Positions 19,864 to 31,733 of a stretch of 64,000 bases of DNA are shown one piece after another. Position numbers and translations under genes: made by a program. Position 1 is the first letter of the stretch. Every line of letters starts with the position of its first letter. The stretch is from Stagonosporopsis chrysanthemi. Taxonomy: Eukaryota > Ascomycota > Dothideomycetes > Pleosporales > Didymellaceae. The stretch is taken from the NCBI GenBank assembly GCA_022560025.1, contig JAFISE010000010.1, positions 186,001 to 250,000 of the forward strand, written 5' to 3'. The notes under the pieces were generated by a model. It saw only the letters and a program-made list of their open reading frames with translations. It was not told the origin of the DNA and ran no database searches.

Positions 19864-22087
19864 ATGACCGACAGCTCTCGAAGAAGGAGGCGTCCTGCAA
19901 TGTAGGCATGAAGACATGGGTCTCGCTCTGAAGACGCTAATCTATATTAGTTCTTGTATCTTGTGCAGACGACGTAAGATTCGCTGCAACAGAGAGACAC
20001 CATGCAGTAATTGCGTCCGATCAAGGAACACATTATGTGTATATGAAACCAATCCCCATCCCGTGCCTGGTCATACTGTTGCCATTGCTCCTGCACCAGT
20101 CGCCGACCATGTCCCATTCAGCTTCGACACCACCTCAACACCAAACGACCAGAAGTCGATGGATCTAGAGTCGATGAAGGTCAGGATAAGGGAACTAGAA
20201 GAACAGCTCTCCCAAGCCAGTACGCCCGCCTCATCGCATTCTACCAAATCGAGGTCTGTGGAAGAGGTCCCTGTTCAGAGCACCGACAAAGTGAAATCTA
20301 CACTCGGTGGGAACTTCGATATTGTCCAAGAAAGCCGGCTGTTTGGTCAAGCTCAAGCTGTCGTCCGTAGTGTGGCCCACAAGAACCGAGTCTTTGGACA
20401 GAGCCACTGGATCTCGAGCTTCATACTCTTCCGAGACATTATTGAGATGATTGAGCCCCATCTAAAAGCTGATTCTTCGAGGATGCTCTTTGGCGTTCAG
20501 CGAGCGAAAGCGTTAGCGCGGAAGATCAAGGCGCAGCGTGCACCGCCATGGCCGACTGAATCAACAGTGGACATCCCTCCCAGACACATCTGCGATGTGC
20601 TTGTAAATAACTACATTCGCACAATCGAAACTCTGTATCGCATTGTACATGTGCCTACATTTCGAAGGGAATACGAAGCCAGTTGGGAACCAGATGCACC
20701 GCCCAGTAGCGGCTTCATGGTCCAGTTGAAGTTGATCCTGGCAATTGGAGCGACTGTTTACGACTCAACATTCTCGATGAGGATCGAAGCTACGCGTTGG
20801 GTGTACGAGGCACAGTCTTGGCTCATGTCGCCAGCCTTTAAGTCCAAGCTTGGAACGCTTTTTCTGCAGAACAACATCCTTGTACTGATTGCTCGGGAGT
20901 TGGTCGATGTAGGTGGTGAGCTCATATGGATCTCCGCCGGTGCTGTGGTACGGTCAGCAGTATACATGGGTATGCATAAGGATCCAGCTCACTTCCGCAA
21001 TATGCCGATCTTCGAGGCCGAGATGAGACGACGTGTGTGGAACACCATCCTCGAAATCTCGCTGCAGTCAAGTCTTGTTTCCGGGGGGCCCTGCTTTGTC
21101 TCACTTGACGAGTTCGACACAAGGGCGCCTGGCAATTTCGATGATGCAGACCTTGAAGACGCGAGCCCAACGCCTAAGCCGATGTTTGAACCCACGCAAA
21201 CCTCCATTGCCATAGCTCTCAGACAAACTTTGCCGGCTCGTCTTGCCGTGGTCAAATTTCTCAACGATCTCTTCTCTTCAGGAACTTATGAGGAAACACT
21301 TAGGCTGGATAATGATCTCCGGTTGGCTTATAGGGAAATGCGGCGAAATCTGCACTCCTTTTCGACCAATGCCCAATCAGCACTAAAGGACTTCGAACTC
21401 CAAGCTGTAGATTTTTTGTTACACCGGTACATATCTTCGCTCCACGTACCTTACTTCTCAGCATCACTGAATGGAGCTACCTACGCATACACAAGAAAGA
21501 CCATCGTGGAGACCTCGCTCAAGCTGTGGTCACTAGCGGGCTCATCCCGTGCCTTGACCAACGACCCATCATTTCAATTTACAGAGGGAGATCTTCCGCG
21601 ACTCTGCAGATGTGGCTCTGGATTCTTTCGTGCTTTTGCCTTTCAATCAGCGTCGCTGCTAGGTGTCGAGCTGCGAGCTTTGTGCCAGGAGGACAGTCTG
21701 AGCGAGACCAACATACGTCCTGACCTTGCCAACATCGTCGAAGATGCCGCAGATTGGTACTTGAGTTGCATCAGAGCTGGAGAGACAGGCATCAAGGGAT
21801 ACATGCTCCTCAGTATACTATCTGCACAGATCGGCGCAATCAAACGAAACGTCAGCAAGGAAGACATGCCATTAGTACTTGTCGAAGCATCTGAGCGCGC
21901 AGGCGACCAATGCTTGCCTTTGCTTGAGGAATTAGCGGGCTGCGCGCAGACCAAAGAAGATGTCGACCCCTTTGTCGATGTGGTCTTCCAGCAGTCGGCG
22001 GGATTCCTCGAGGACTGGGATTCACTTATGGCTGACGTCTTTACTCTTGGGTCCGGTGATTCATTTGAGGCCTTTTTGTCTTCATAA
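19864..22087 (+). CDS. Zn2Cys6 fungal transcription factor
   Basis: Two exons (19864-19901 and 19951-22087) encode 724 residues. The 49-nt intron (GTAGGC...ATATTAG, branch GCTAATC) sits just before the zinc cluster, a common place in this family. The binuclear cluster is Cys15-x2-Cys18-x6-Cys25-x5-Cys31-x2-Cys34-x7-Cys42, preceded by five Arg. A Leu-rich coiled region near 95-110 may dimerise it. From about residue 230 there is a fungal-specific transcription factor middle domain (VNNYIRTIETLYRIVHVP, later MRRRVWNTILEISLQSSL). These proteins are nuclear and bind paired CGG-type sites. Without exon 1 the cluster lacks its basic leader; the joined product MTDSSRRRRRPAISC is what the family expects. 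Targets are unknown, and no neighbouring cluster suggests one. Confidence 0.9.
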
Positions 22088-23274
22088 GTGGGCTTGGCGA
22101 AAGGAGAAACAAATTATGACAATCGGCAGAAGTGTGCTTAGAAACAGAATCATAATGACATGTTGATCGCTAGCATAATGAGGTCCGGAGGAAGTGAGCA
22201 TGCATGGCTCATCATACACTGCGTACATAATGCTTATAACAGACTAACAGACACTAGTGATGAAATACGATACATTTACGAGTTTGAGAGATCCATAAGG
22301 TGGATGTCTCGGCTGAATAATGAATCGTGTGTATCACGGTTACAAGCTACTATATCTGTAGCGGTGAATGCAATTTCATGTATTCTGCTATTGTGTTGTT
22401 GTGTTGTTCTTCTCTGCTCTGCACGAAGCAGCAGTCGGGTCTATTTACATGACGTATCTGTGATGCAGCTGAGGCAAGAGATGCTCTATAGGATGAGGAA
22501 GCAACACCAGACCACCAACACGTGATCTGCTTCTCATAACCGTCACAATATCAGTCTCGAATAAGTTGAATAGCGTTTACATTTGAAGGGCAACCCAAAG
22601 ACTTCACCAAACATCGTACTTCGGAGATATACTAGCCTTATTTATTGACGCTCCATCTGATCCACAGCTTCCTCCGATGTATAGATCAATAGCTGTCATT
22701 GTCATTCAGGGCACATCAAGTTTTCTGTCTAGAGCATCAAATTCTAAATTGTCGAGTTGACTAGTTTGCTCTCAAATTCCACTGTATATCTGGCGTACGC
22801 TATACCAAGAATCTCGTGGCACGTATGGAGCTGTGAGAGTGCTCGTACGATCGTAAGTGTTTGTGTAGGAGGACGCGTTCACGGACAGGTCACGTGTGTT
22901 AAGGCACTTGACGCAGATCAGCGAACAGCACATCTGCTCTCGCCTTAGTCAGCAGTGATAACGAACTTGACTCAGCCCGCATCCTTGCTACGGATTGATC
23001 TTGGACTCAGGTTGCAACCGGACTAGCACATGACTTCCGTGATGGTTCACAGATTGGCGGGGTCCACTTGCTTGAACTGACCAATCACGACGCCAGCCCG
23101 GCTAGAGTTTCCGACTGGCCGACTTCGCCAACCAGCGTTGGAGGTGTTGACCGCTACATGTACTTCCGAGTAACCTCCACAGAACCTCGGACCTGAACAT
23201 GTCCTGAAATTATGGGCAGTCTTCTGTGTAAGACCGAGTCTGATCCGGAGTGTACATCCGAAGCACGATTTGCA
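22088..23274. other. Intergenic region between the Zn2Cys6 gene and the F-box gene
   Basis: This 1.19-kb region, rather AT-rich near 22160-22330 and 22560-22760, contains no frame with coding character. I see no RNA gene or repeat. Confidence 0.45.
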
Positions 23275-24663
23275 ATGGAATCCTCCTGTTTCTGCGTAAT
23301 ATGCGGGTCGCCATTTGATCTCGAAGGCGAAGTGTACAACCTGGATACGGCAGCGGCCCGTTACAAGGAATATACAAGGCGCTCCTACACCCACTTGTCA
23401 CCACTAACACCCACCAGTGGATGCGCAATCATCGCCTGATTGGCAGCAGGCAAGATGTTCATCATCACAATCTGGCAGGCTTTACAAAAGAAGACTTTCA
23501 GTATGTCCCTTGCTGCTCCCAAGTTATTCACAGTAACACCAAACAGCTCTGCCTGCTTCAACGCATCAGATACCAGTGATGTCTTCCTATCTGCAAGAGC
23601 AACTTGGAGCGAGGAGAATGACCGACTATTCCATATAGACGGGCTCTACCCAAATACTGACATCCCAGACACCATCACGTTTAATGCTATGCAGCAACTC
23701 GACGACCATGATACGATCTTTCCTTTGCACGAGGACTGTCTGCAAATCAGCCGCCGCGCCATTGACTATCTTAAGTCTGCCAATTCAGACGCTCAACACG
23801 TATCAAGTCTGTCCATCTTGAACTCGATCTTACAATCCCGATACCGGAATAACATAAAGAGCACTAAGTCTGATGATCTCATCTCGAGGAACGACCTATT
23901 TCAGCTTTGTACTGCAACAGACTCGACTGGACCTCGGAGCGTCGTGAGCCTCTCCCTCTTAGAATGGTGGGCTGGTGGCTATGAGGTACGCAACCGCATT
24001 CTGATCGTTTTCCCTCAGCTCATTCGTGTACAGAAGTTCTACACGGATCCAATGAAGATCGCAGACATCACGACTTGCGTTCTGGAATTGCTGCAGGGTA
24101 CTGTCGCCCCCAACCGCAATCAATCGTCATACCCACTAGCCACTCGATCGCTGAGTGCATTGGAGCAACTACCTACGGAACTATTAGATCATATCAGCAC
24201 TTATCTCTCTGCTGATGTGGCTCTTTCCTTGCACCTGACTTCAAGAACGTTAGCAACAAAAGTACCATTGGACAACAAGTTCTGGCGAGAAAGCATCATG
24301 AGTGGAAGCGCGCTCCCCGTGCTGTGGGATCTTAACATTGAAGAGCTGTGTAAGCGAAGTCAAGATTTAGCAGACAACTCAAGAAGTGCAGATGTGACGT
24401 GGGATTGGAGAGCTGTGGGGCAGCTGCTAGCGACCAAGCGCTACCCATGGGAGAGTGCAGACCCACGTATTGCCGATCTGCCAAATGGCCTTTGGAACCG
24501 ACGGAGAATCTGGAGTATCATTGAACAGGCCTATCGACATGATTTCCTGATGACCTCCAATGAAACCCGTCATGACAGTGTTCCCGACCCGCGCATTCGC
24601 CGTGAGCCAGTTTTCGACTGGCAACTAGAAGAGATCATGGATGATCTTGGACATTATTCATGA
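23275..24663 (+). CDS. F-box protein with N-terminal Cys motif (fungal family)
   Basis: Probable exons 23275-23331, 23418-23500 and 23547-24663 encode 418 residues. The start region carries MESSCFCVICGSPF, a two-Cys knuckle seen at the N-terminus of a large fungal family of F-box proteins. Exon 2 supplies WMRNHRLIGSRQ, which matches the next conserved block of that family. An F-box lies at about 248-286 (LEQLPTELLDHISTYL). The C-terminal third is Trp-rich, also typical (WDWRAVGQLL, LWNRRRIWSII). Intron 2 (46 nt) is well supported; intron 1 (86 nt, donor GTGTAC) is a frame-based choice and could differ. An upstream in-frame Met exists at 23212. It is probably an SCF adaptor; the substrate is unknown. 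It ends 19 bp from the next gene, tail to tail. Confidence 0.72.
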
Positions 24664-24682
24664 GGCCTTGGCCAATCTCGAG

Positions 24683-25958
24683 TTACCAGATGAGGTTCAG
24701 CCATCTCTCCAGCAGCGAACCATACCCGCCATACACATCTTCCGTCAAATCTGTTACATACAGCCACTCAACGCTTCGCCTCACGTTATCAATGACCTTG
24801 CGGAGGCGCACATTGCCAACGTTCGAGGGCGCAGAATGCACTATCATTCCAAAGTGCTGCCTGTGCAGACTGTATCGTTCTAGGTGCTTCACTCGGTTTC
24901 TCAGCTGCTCACGACCTGGCAGAACCGAAAATTCGCCGTCGAAAATGACAATCATGTCGGTCCTATATCGCACCAATCCGACATCGGGTACACGGCCTGG
25001 GTTATGGACCACCAGCTTCGGCTCCAAGAAACCTTCGGAATGACGTACCGTGGCGCTGACGTTCCGGAGGTATTCTCTCGCATTACCCTCATCTTTGTAT
25101 GGTGTCTGGTCAAAGAAGATGCCATCTAGTCCGAGGTCTTGGAACTTTGACCAGCGGCTGTATGCGGCTATTTCTGCGCGAACGGTAGCATTGTCGCGAG
25201 TTCCGCGGTCGATGCGAATGTAGCCTAGAGTTCGTACGTGGGGATAGACTTTCAATGTGTTAAGTACATCAACATACTCTGTGCTTGGTCGGGTCCCGTT
25301 TCCTGGTCCGTCATCTGGGTTGATGATGATAGTGAACTTGACTTCCTGGTGTTGGATGATGCTGTAAGCTGTCAGCACCACCCAATCTGACAGTGATGCA
25401 CGCGTGCAAGACATACACATCATAAAGTCGATTCCACGAAGCGGCATCCCTGAAGGCGTTTGAGGGCACAAGAACATTGACCGGCAATTGTACGATGAAC
25501 ATCTGCGCTAAGACAGCGACAAGCGGCACTCCGACAATGATCAGAAAGGCCAATATAAACGTGACCGAACGCGCCAACACGCGATCGTCGATACGCCAAT
25601 ACGTTACACGAAACTTCTTCTTGTCACCAGACTGTAGCCTGCATTGTCTGTAGTAAGCGGCCAGCGCTTTAGACTGCCGAATTTCTGGATGTGGGCGTGT
25701 GGGTCGTTCGGCAACAATCAAGGCTGGCTTCAGCGGTGTAAGCTTGTCTTTATCTTCATCATCGTCTTGGTCCCGGGAGTAGATTGAGCTTGCTGGTCTG
25801 ATACTCAGTGGTATCGAGTCTGGGCGGGAGAAGCGCTTGCTGTGACGGCCCGGGATTGCGAGACTGAAAGGGCTCGAGACATTACGGCTCGTCAGTGAGT
25901 CACGATTGGAGCTGAAGGGCGTAATGAGGCTGAGGCGGGGCTTGGTTGGGGAAGACAT
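24683..25958 (-). CDS. Membrane-anchored spherulin-4 family protein
   Basis: Two exons (25958-25417, 25361-24683; 55-nt intron with GTATGT donor) encode 406 residues. Residues 1-130 are Ser/Arg-rich and probably cytosolic; one membrane helix lies at about 131-157 (SVTFILAFLIIVGVPLVAVL). The rest is a spherulin-4 domain: NVLVPSNAFRDAASWNRLYD, FTIIINPDDGPGNG, a GYIRIDRGTRD segment, LGLDGIFFDQTPY and VVHNPGRVPD. Spherulin-4 proteins have a barrel-like fold with conserved acidic residues; related fungal and bacterial proteins include secreted polygalactosaminoglycan hydrolases. Here the domain would face outside or the secretory lumen (type II topology). Most fungal members have a cleaved signal peptide, so the long cytosolic head is unusual. 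The internal Met at 25958 is preferred over 26084, whose leader looks random. Confidence 0.85.
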
Positions 25959-26497
25959 TAATCGCTGTCTGAGATGTGCGGTTCTCGAGTCGCTGCATGC
26001 CGTTCCAGGTTGGAGATATCTACCACATTCCTCGCTTCTCAGGCAACCTCGGATCATGACGCCACCCAGATTCCATTCTTGCATCTGAGACCATACGACT
26101 CGTATGTCGACTTGAGCTTCTGGTTCTTCTTGACTTTGATCCCCTTGTAGGTGTAAAACAAATCATAAGCCCTGCAATTGCATGAACGTGCAGGATGTTG
26201 CAGGGTGCTCAAGATGCGCAACGGCGTTCGTGTCAAGGCCTTGTACCTAGTAAGTGTAATTGGACATTTTCAACTACGTAGAGAGTAGTCAGCCTACATG
26301 TTGCCCGTTGAGGTTCATGGGCCGAGTTGGTATTGATGCTCATGAGTGGAGCTGATCGGGTGGAGTGAACGTCACGCTAACACTATTCGGGACACTAGCA
26401 AAATCGTAAGCGAGACCGCACAGTATTCTCAGCACTACTTTTCACGCCCTCACGTCTCCCACTCCGTCACATCGCTAACCCGCAGCAAACCTCCAAG
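25959..26497. promoter_or_regulatory. Divergent upstream region, spherulin-4 gene and RPL9
   Basis: These 539 bp separate the two starts. The part next to RPL9 is pyrimidine-rich with a CACGCCCTCACGTCTCCC stretch near 26440, as is common in ribosomal protein promoters. No exact named site is claimed. Confidence 0.35.
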
Positions 26498-27324
26498 ATG
26501 AAGTACATGTACGTCTGCCCCCCGAGCCGTACCGCCGAATCGCTACGCCGCGCAAATTTCGCACACTCGAAACTCGACGCTCGGTCGCAATTCTGGCAGC
26601 GCGCTGCGACAAAGTGAGGATGCATGACCAGGACTGACATTTGCGCAACAGCCACTCCGAGGAATTGCTCGAGATCCCCGAGGGGGTCAAGGTCTCCATC
26701 AAGACCAGGAACGTTGTCGTTGAGGGTGGGTTACCGGTTCCTGCACGAGCGCAAGAACACAACTAACAGCCACAGGCCCCCGTGGCAAGCTCGAGAAGTC
26801 TCTCGGTCACTTGGCTGTCTCGTTCACCCACCCCAAGAAGAACCTCATCAAGATTGAGCTTCACCACGGATCCCGCAAGAGCGTCGCTACCCTCCGCACC
26901 GTCCGTACCCTCATCAACAATTTGATCATCGGTGTCACCAAGGGCTACAAGTACAAGATGCGCTACGTCTACGCCCATTTCCCCATCAACGTCAACATCG
27001 AGAAGAACGCCGAGACCGACCAGTTTGAGGTTGAGATCAGGAACTTCATTGGCGAGAAGCTTGTGCGCAGGGTGGTCATGAGGCCCGGTGTCGACGTCGA
27101 GGCATCGAAGAACCAGAAGGATGAGCTGCAGCTCTCCGGAAACGTAAGCGTGCTCTTGGAGCTTACTATGGTTCAGCCTGCTAACGGACGTCTAGTCCCT
27201 CGAGGATGTTTCCCAGTCGGCTGCCGACATCCAGCAGATCTGCAAGGTCCGCAACAAGGATATCCGAAAGTTCTTGGACGGTCTCTACGTCTCGGAGCGC
27301 GGCAACATCGAGGAGGACGCTTAA
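26498..27324 (+). CDS. RPL9: 60S ribosomal protein uL6 (RPL9)
   Basis: Four exons (26498-26508, 26652-26725, 26776-27143, 27196-27324) encode 193 residues, the usual length for eukaryotic L9. The first exon has only 11 nt (Met-Lys-Tyr and part of Ile) and is followed by the longest intron (143 nt), a common pattern for ribosomal protein genes. The product reads IHSEELLEIPEGVKVSIKTR, GPRGKLEKSLGHL, KYKMRYVYAHFPIN and ends in a Glu-rich tail after FLDGLYVSERG. It is a structural protein of the large subunit near the sarcin-ricin loop. Codon use is strongly biased, with C-ending codons, as expected for high expression. Confidence 0.95.
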
Positions 27325-27958
27325 GCGATGAGTGGGAGTACGGCTTGATTCTTTCACGGGCATATGAACGACTACGAGTGTCTTTGCATCACGGACTGCG
27401 GTCGGCGCCTTGGGGGATAAACTTCAAAACTGATGTTCAATACCATCACACCGTCGAAAAGACGGAAACCCAACTGCGCGCAGTCGCTCTCACTTGCACT
27501 TTGACTGGTGATGTTTGCAGATACAACCAATTTAGGAGTCTTCGAGGCATGCCACTAATCAATTGCAGCAAGTAAGAGCAGTACACGAGTGGAGTAAGGA
27601 TCCTGTACCTTCAGTTTGTATTGAATGATACGGCGACACGGAACCGCAAGGCCGCGGACCCCCAGGCGCTTCGGCACTCGTTTCGCACCCATGACGCATG
27701 CTTGGCGGCTTGCGTGCTGCCGCTCTCACCCCGCTGCACCACCACGAACTAACGGCGAATGCTTCCTATCACCGTAAAAGCCGGCCAACACAGCGGTATG
27801 TACAGTAATTCAGCCGTCCCCAGCTGCCTAAACAAGCAATGTTATTACCCGCGCAGCAAACTATAAGTTGATCATGCCGGCAACAATGACATCTTGAAAC
27901 CACATCACCTTTATCCCATCTTGAAGGTATCTAAAGGGTTGCACCACCATCCACGACA
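27325..27958. other. Intergenic region between RPL9 and the aldo-keto reductase
   Basis: These 634 bp hold an RPL9 3' flank and the reductase leader. No additional gene is visible. Confidence 0.45.
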
Positions 27959-29182
27959 ATGCCTACTGATAAGCTAGACATCGAGGGCCTCCTCAAGGAG
28001 TCGAAGGCCGAGTACAGGCAGCTAGGCAAGAGTGGCCTGCGTGTTTCAGTACCAATCTTTGGTGCTATGTCCATTGGCTCAAGCAAATGGCAGCCGTGGG
28101 TGATTGAAGAAGAGGAAGCTCTCCCGCTCCTCAAAGCTGCATGGGACCGTGGACTCACGACTTGGGATACCGGTCCGTCAGATTCACCAGCTTGAAGAAT
28201 GACAATTGACATATCATTTACAGCAAATGTTTATTCCAATGGCGTCTCCGAAGAGATCATCGGCAAAGCGATCAAAAAGTACTCCCTTCCTCGCAAAAAA
28301 CTCACTATCCTTACCAAATGCTACGGAACCGTCGGCGAAGACCCCGGTCTGCGCAGCATAAACTTCTCAAAAGAACTACCACAACTGAAAGACTACACGA
28401 ACCACATTGGCCTCTCACGCCAGGCTATCTTCAACGCTGTCAATGCATCGCTCAAGCGTCTGGATGTCGAGTACATCGATCTCTTACAAATCCACCGTTT
28501 CGACGAGAAAGTACCGATTGAGGAGACAATGGAGGCGTTACATGATCTTGTCAAGAGCGGAAAGGTTAGGTACATCGGCGCGAGTAGCATGTGGGCTGTG
28601 CAGTTTGCACAGATGCAGTTTGTCGCTGAAAAGCACGGCTGGACAAAGGTGGGCTCTCAAACTTTGAGGCCTGATTATCCAGACTGACGTACGCAGTTCG
28701 TGTCGATGCAGAATCACTACAACCTCCTCTACCGCGAAGAAGAGCGCGAGATGATCCGCTTCTGCAATTCCACAGGCGTTGGTCTAATTCCCGTACATAA
28801 ACCACTTCGCGCATCTCTTTCATCTGCTAACACATGACAGTGGGCACCTCTTTGCCGGGGCCACCTCGCACGCCCAGCCTCAGCATTTGGTAGCACCATA
28901 CGCTCTGAGGGCGAGAAGAGCACAGGGACATCGCTCTCAGGCCATACTGAGGCGGATCACAAGATCGTCCAACGTGTCGAGGAGCTAGCGCAAAAGCATG
29001 GCTGGAAGATGAGCCATGTTGCGCTTGCGTGGATCAACAAGAGGGTCTCAAGTCCTATTATTGGGTTCTCGAGTGTTGAGAGGATGGATGAAGCGCTTGA
29101 AGCGAGAGGCAAGGTTCTGAGCGAGGAAGAGGAGAAGTACTTGGAGGAGTTATATGTTGATAGGAAGATCCAGGGTCATTAG
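27959..29182 (+). CDS. Aldo-keto reductase
   Basis: Four exons (27959-28172, 28224-28648, 28697-28792, 28841-29182) encode 358 residues, with introns of 51, 48 and 48 nt. The AKR catalytic tetrad is complete: Asp70 and Tyr75 (WDTANVYSNG), Lys103 (ILTKCYG) and His162 (LLQIHRFDE). The barrel continues with LGKSGLRVSVPIFGAMSIG near the start, KVRYIGASSMW, FVSMQNHYNLLYREEE and a C-terminal VSSPIIGFSSVERMDEAL motif for the NADP(H) pocket. The family is cytosolic and reduces aldehydes or ketones with NADPH. The sequence is nearest to fungal reductases of the versiconal-hemiacetal-acetate-reductase type, but the substrate cannot be read. There is no secondary-metabolite cluster around it. Confidence 0.9.
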
Positions 29183-30164
29183 TAGGTACTAGATAAGTGA
29201 GCTTCGATTGGCACTCAATCGAAGTTATTCATTGAGGACAAATCTTAACCTTAGGAAGTTTGAGCTAAGACGATTGATCGGGAGCGTTATTTGATCGGCG
29301 GCACATGCGCTCAGTCCTGCGCTGCTCATGCATTGCTCCTCGAGGCATTAAGAAGGTGGGGTGATGATCTGCGCTATGTTAGAGTTCAGGGCATTCCTCA
29401 GGTACATCCGCGCCACAGCTTTGACAGAGAGGCGGACCATCAACAAAGAACTCGTCAGAATCCACGCGGAACCATCGGGAAGAGATAATCGAGTGCGCAC
29501 GTCGCTATCTTGCACCATCAGCTTCGCAGACAGGTCCAACTGCGCCTAGCCTAGCAGCCTCCGCTTGTAAGATTGGTCCTTGCAGGTACCAAGTGGAGCC
29601 TGCAATAACCCCTCTGTCTGTTGCATCCGCTGCGCTATGGGCCGAACTAAAACCATATGCGAGTTGCTCAGTTGGTCGTATGACGTAGATCGTTGTCGCG
29701 TGATTGTCATCACACCACAATCGTGAGCTGCGAACACAACAGAGAGCCCAAGATTGAGGCTCAAGGACATCTCGGAAGTGTGACAGAGGCTCAATTGCTA
29801 GCTTGCAAACACCTTGATGGTGCCGTCGGCCTTCTTGGTCTTGTTATGGCGCGTGGTTGGCGTCGCGTTTCCCCGCATTCATCTGCATTACCCCAGATGT
29901 GGCCAAAGCGTTCCTGCCAAATCCGGCGCCGATTGGATAGCATGATGGTGTGGTGAACAGGTGACTGCCTCCTGTGCGTCCGCCGACAGCTTGACCCCTC
30001 ATTCAAAAGCGTCTCAAGCCCCTTCTTCTGTTCCTCACACATTCACCTGTGCACCAACTTCCCTCTCACCTCAAATTGACCTAGCTTACTAGCTCTTTCA
30101 CAGCTTCCTGCCCACAAAGCAACCCAAAGAAGCTCTTGCTTATCAACCCACCACCACTTCAACC
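29183..30164. other. Intergenic region before the DUF6699 gene
   Basis: These 982 bp have no coding frame of note. The last 150 bp are CT-rich (CTCACACATT, CCCTCTCACC), consistent with a fungal promoter and leader. Confidence 0.45.
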
Positions 30165-30995
30165 ATGGCAGAAACCGAGTCAACCCTCTCCAAGGTCGAT
30201 TCCGCTACCCAGCAGCCTGAGGTCAAGGCCAAGCGCCGACCAAGTTCTATGGCAGCTGACTGCTACGACATTCTAGACCTTCGTAAGTAGCTAGTTGACG
30301 TTCCTGGCCTTGAGAGGGGCAACAAGTGAGGGGAAGTGGGGCTGACCCGATTACAGAGAAAGAAGGCAAGACAATCAACATCGCGCCTGAAACACAAAAG
30401 CTAGGGTGGTAAGTTCAATTCCTCACTCTGCAGGTGTACTTGTTGGCTGGGCATGATGTTACCATGCTGCATTTCAATTTGGGGCCACCCAACTGATTGA
30501 CTACGCAGGAAGCTGAACAAGTCACCCTCGACAGTCGAGGACCCAGCGCACCTTGCCCTGCCTTTGTGCATACCGAAGGTCAAGAAGATCACTCTGCACT
30601 TCCCGCTCGGCCTTGAGGTGCACGCACGGAACATGAAGGGCGTGACCATCAAGGACGCACTGGATGCCATCCACAAGCAATTCAAGAAGAGGGTACGTTG
30701 CCGATTTTCACTAGCATTCCTCCCAATGTACCTCTTACATGATTGGCAATGTTCGCTCTACCCCGCACTTGCATCGTGGTAGCCAGACGCCTTTCTAGCA
30801 ACAGTTCTGACGGTGACGCAGCAAGACGATGAGTTCGAGAAGCCATACCTAGCTGGGTTCGAGTGGGATCCCGAGGAAGACTACACACGATTCGTCGTCC
30901 ACCAGACGAACAACCCTACCTCATCATTCAGCAAGGACTCCTCCGGCAAGAAGAAGAAGAACAAGAAGGCTGCCGAGGACGCTGTTGAGGAGTAA
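30165..30995 (+). CDS. DUF6699-type protein
   Basis: Four exons (30165-30282, 30357-30408, 30509-30692, 30822-30995) encode 175 residues. The centre, KLNKSPSTVEDPAHLALP, then KKITLHFPLGLEV, then GVTIKDALDAIHKQFKKR, has the pattern of the fungal DUF6699 domain (Trp-Lys-Leu start, a beta strand, then Val/Ile-Thr-x-x-Asp-x-Leu-x-x-Ile). The last 30 residues are Lys-rich (GKKKKNKK) and then acidic, possibly a nuclear localisation signal. Introns 2 and 3 (100 and 129 nt) are longer than most in this window. Function is unknown in the family. Confidence 0.8.
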
Positions 30996-31733
30996 TTGAA
31001 TGACTCGCCCCCTTCCCTGACCTCGACACCACAAACGGCCTTCAATCACTTCTCCGTGCCTATATATCGGCTGATCTTGGGCTCGGTGGATGCGCTCGAA
31101 GGCTGGTAAATCTTCACATTGGTATGGGAAGAGCGATGCCACCGCTGCGGGCAACAAGACTAGCGTCGTGTGAGTCTCTCCCGGCAAGCTTTACGTACGT
31201 CGTCCGTGGTTGGTGTTTTCGTGCGACGATTCATGGTTGCTTCAGCACCGAGATATGTATGTTATAGGCACTCAGTCAGGCTGCTGGATAGCGCCTAATG
31301 GAATGAGAAGACCTCCTATCATGATCGCGTCTTTGCTTGCTGTGATGTCGTCGAAGCTACGCGCGAAGACCCACTGTGGCCTCCCCTTGCCATCCGGCGT
31401 GCGTGCAGGCGCTAAGCGATACATGCCAAACAAATGCACTCAACCAATTGCCCTTGTCTTCTGACCAGCTTCTCTCGACAGGACGCGAAACACGATAATG
31501 AAAATTCAATACATCATGCGACACTATTCATCCCACTAAAAGCGTGTTTATGCATGTCGTGGTCGGTCGCTACGGTTGCCCGGGGCGCTCGTTGCCCAAT
31601 TGAGCGCCATGGGCGGGGCGGCCCCGGCGAGTCAGGGCTATCTAGCTACATCTACATCAGTCAACCTCTCGCTGGTTTGCTTCTTCTTCCCACATAACAA
31701 CTTGGAAGCCATACTATCAATGAACGAGACAAG
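30996..31733. other. Intergenic region between the DUF6699 gene and an F-box gene
   Basis: These 738 bp have no supported gene. Short frames at 31210-31464 and 31434-31697 look random. Confidence 0.45.
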
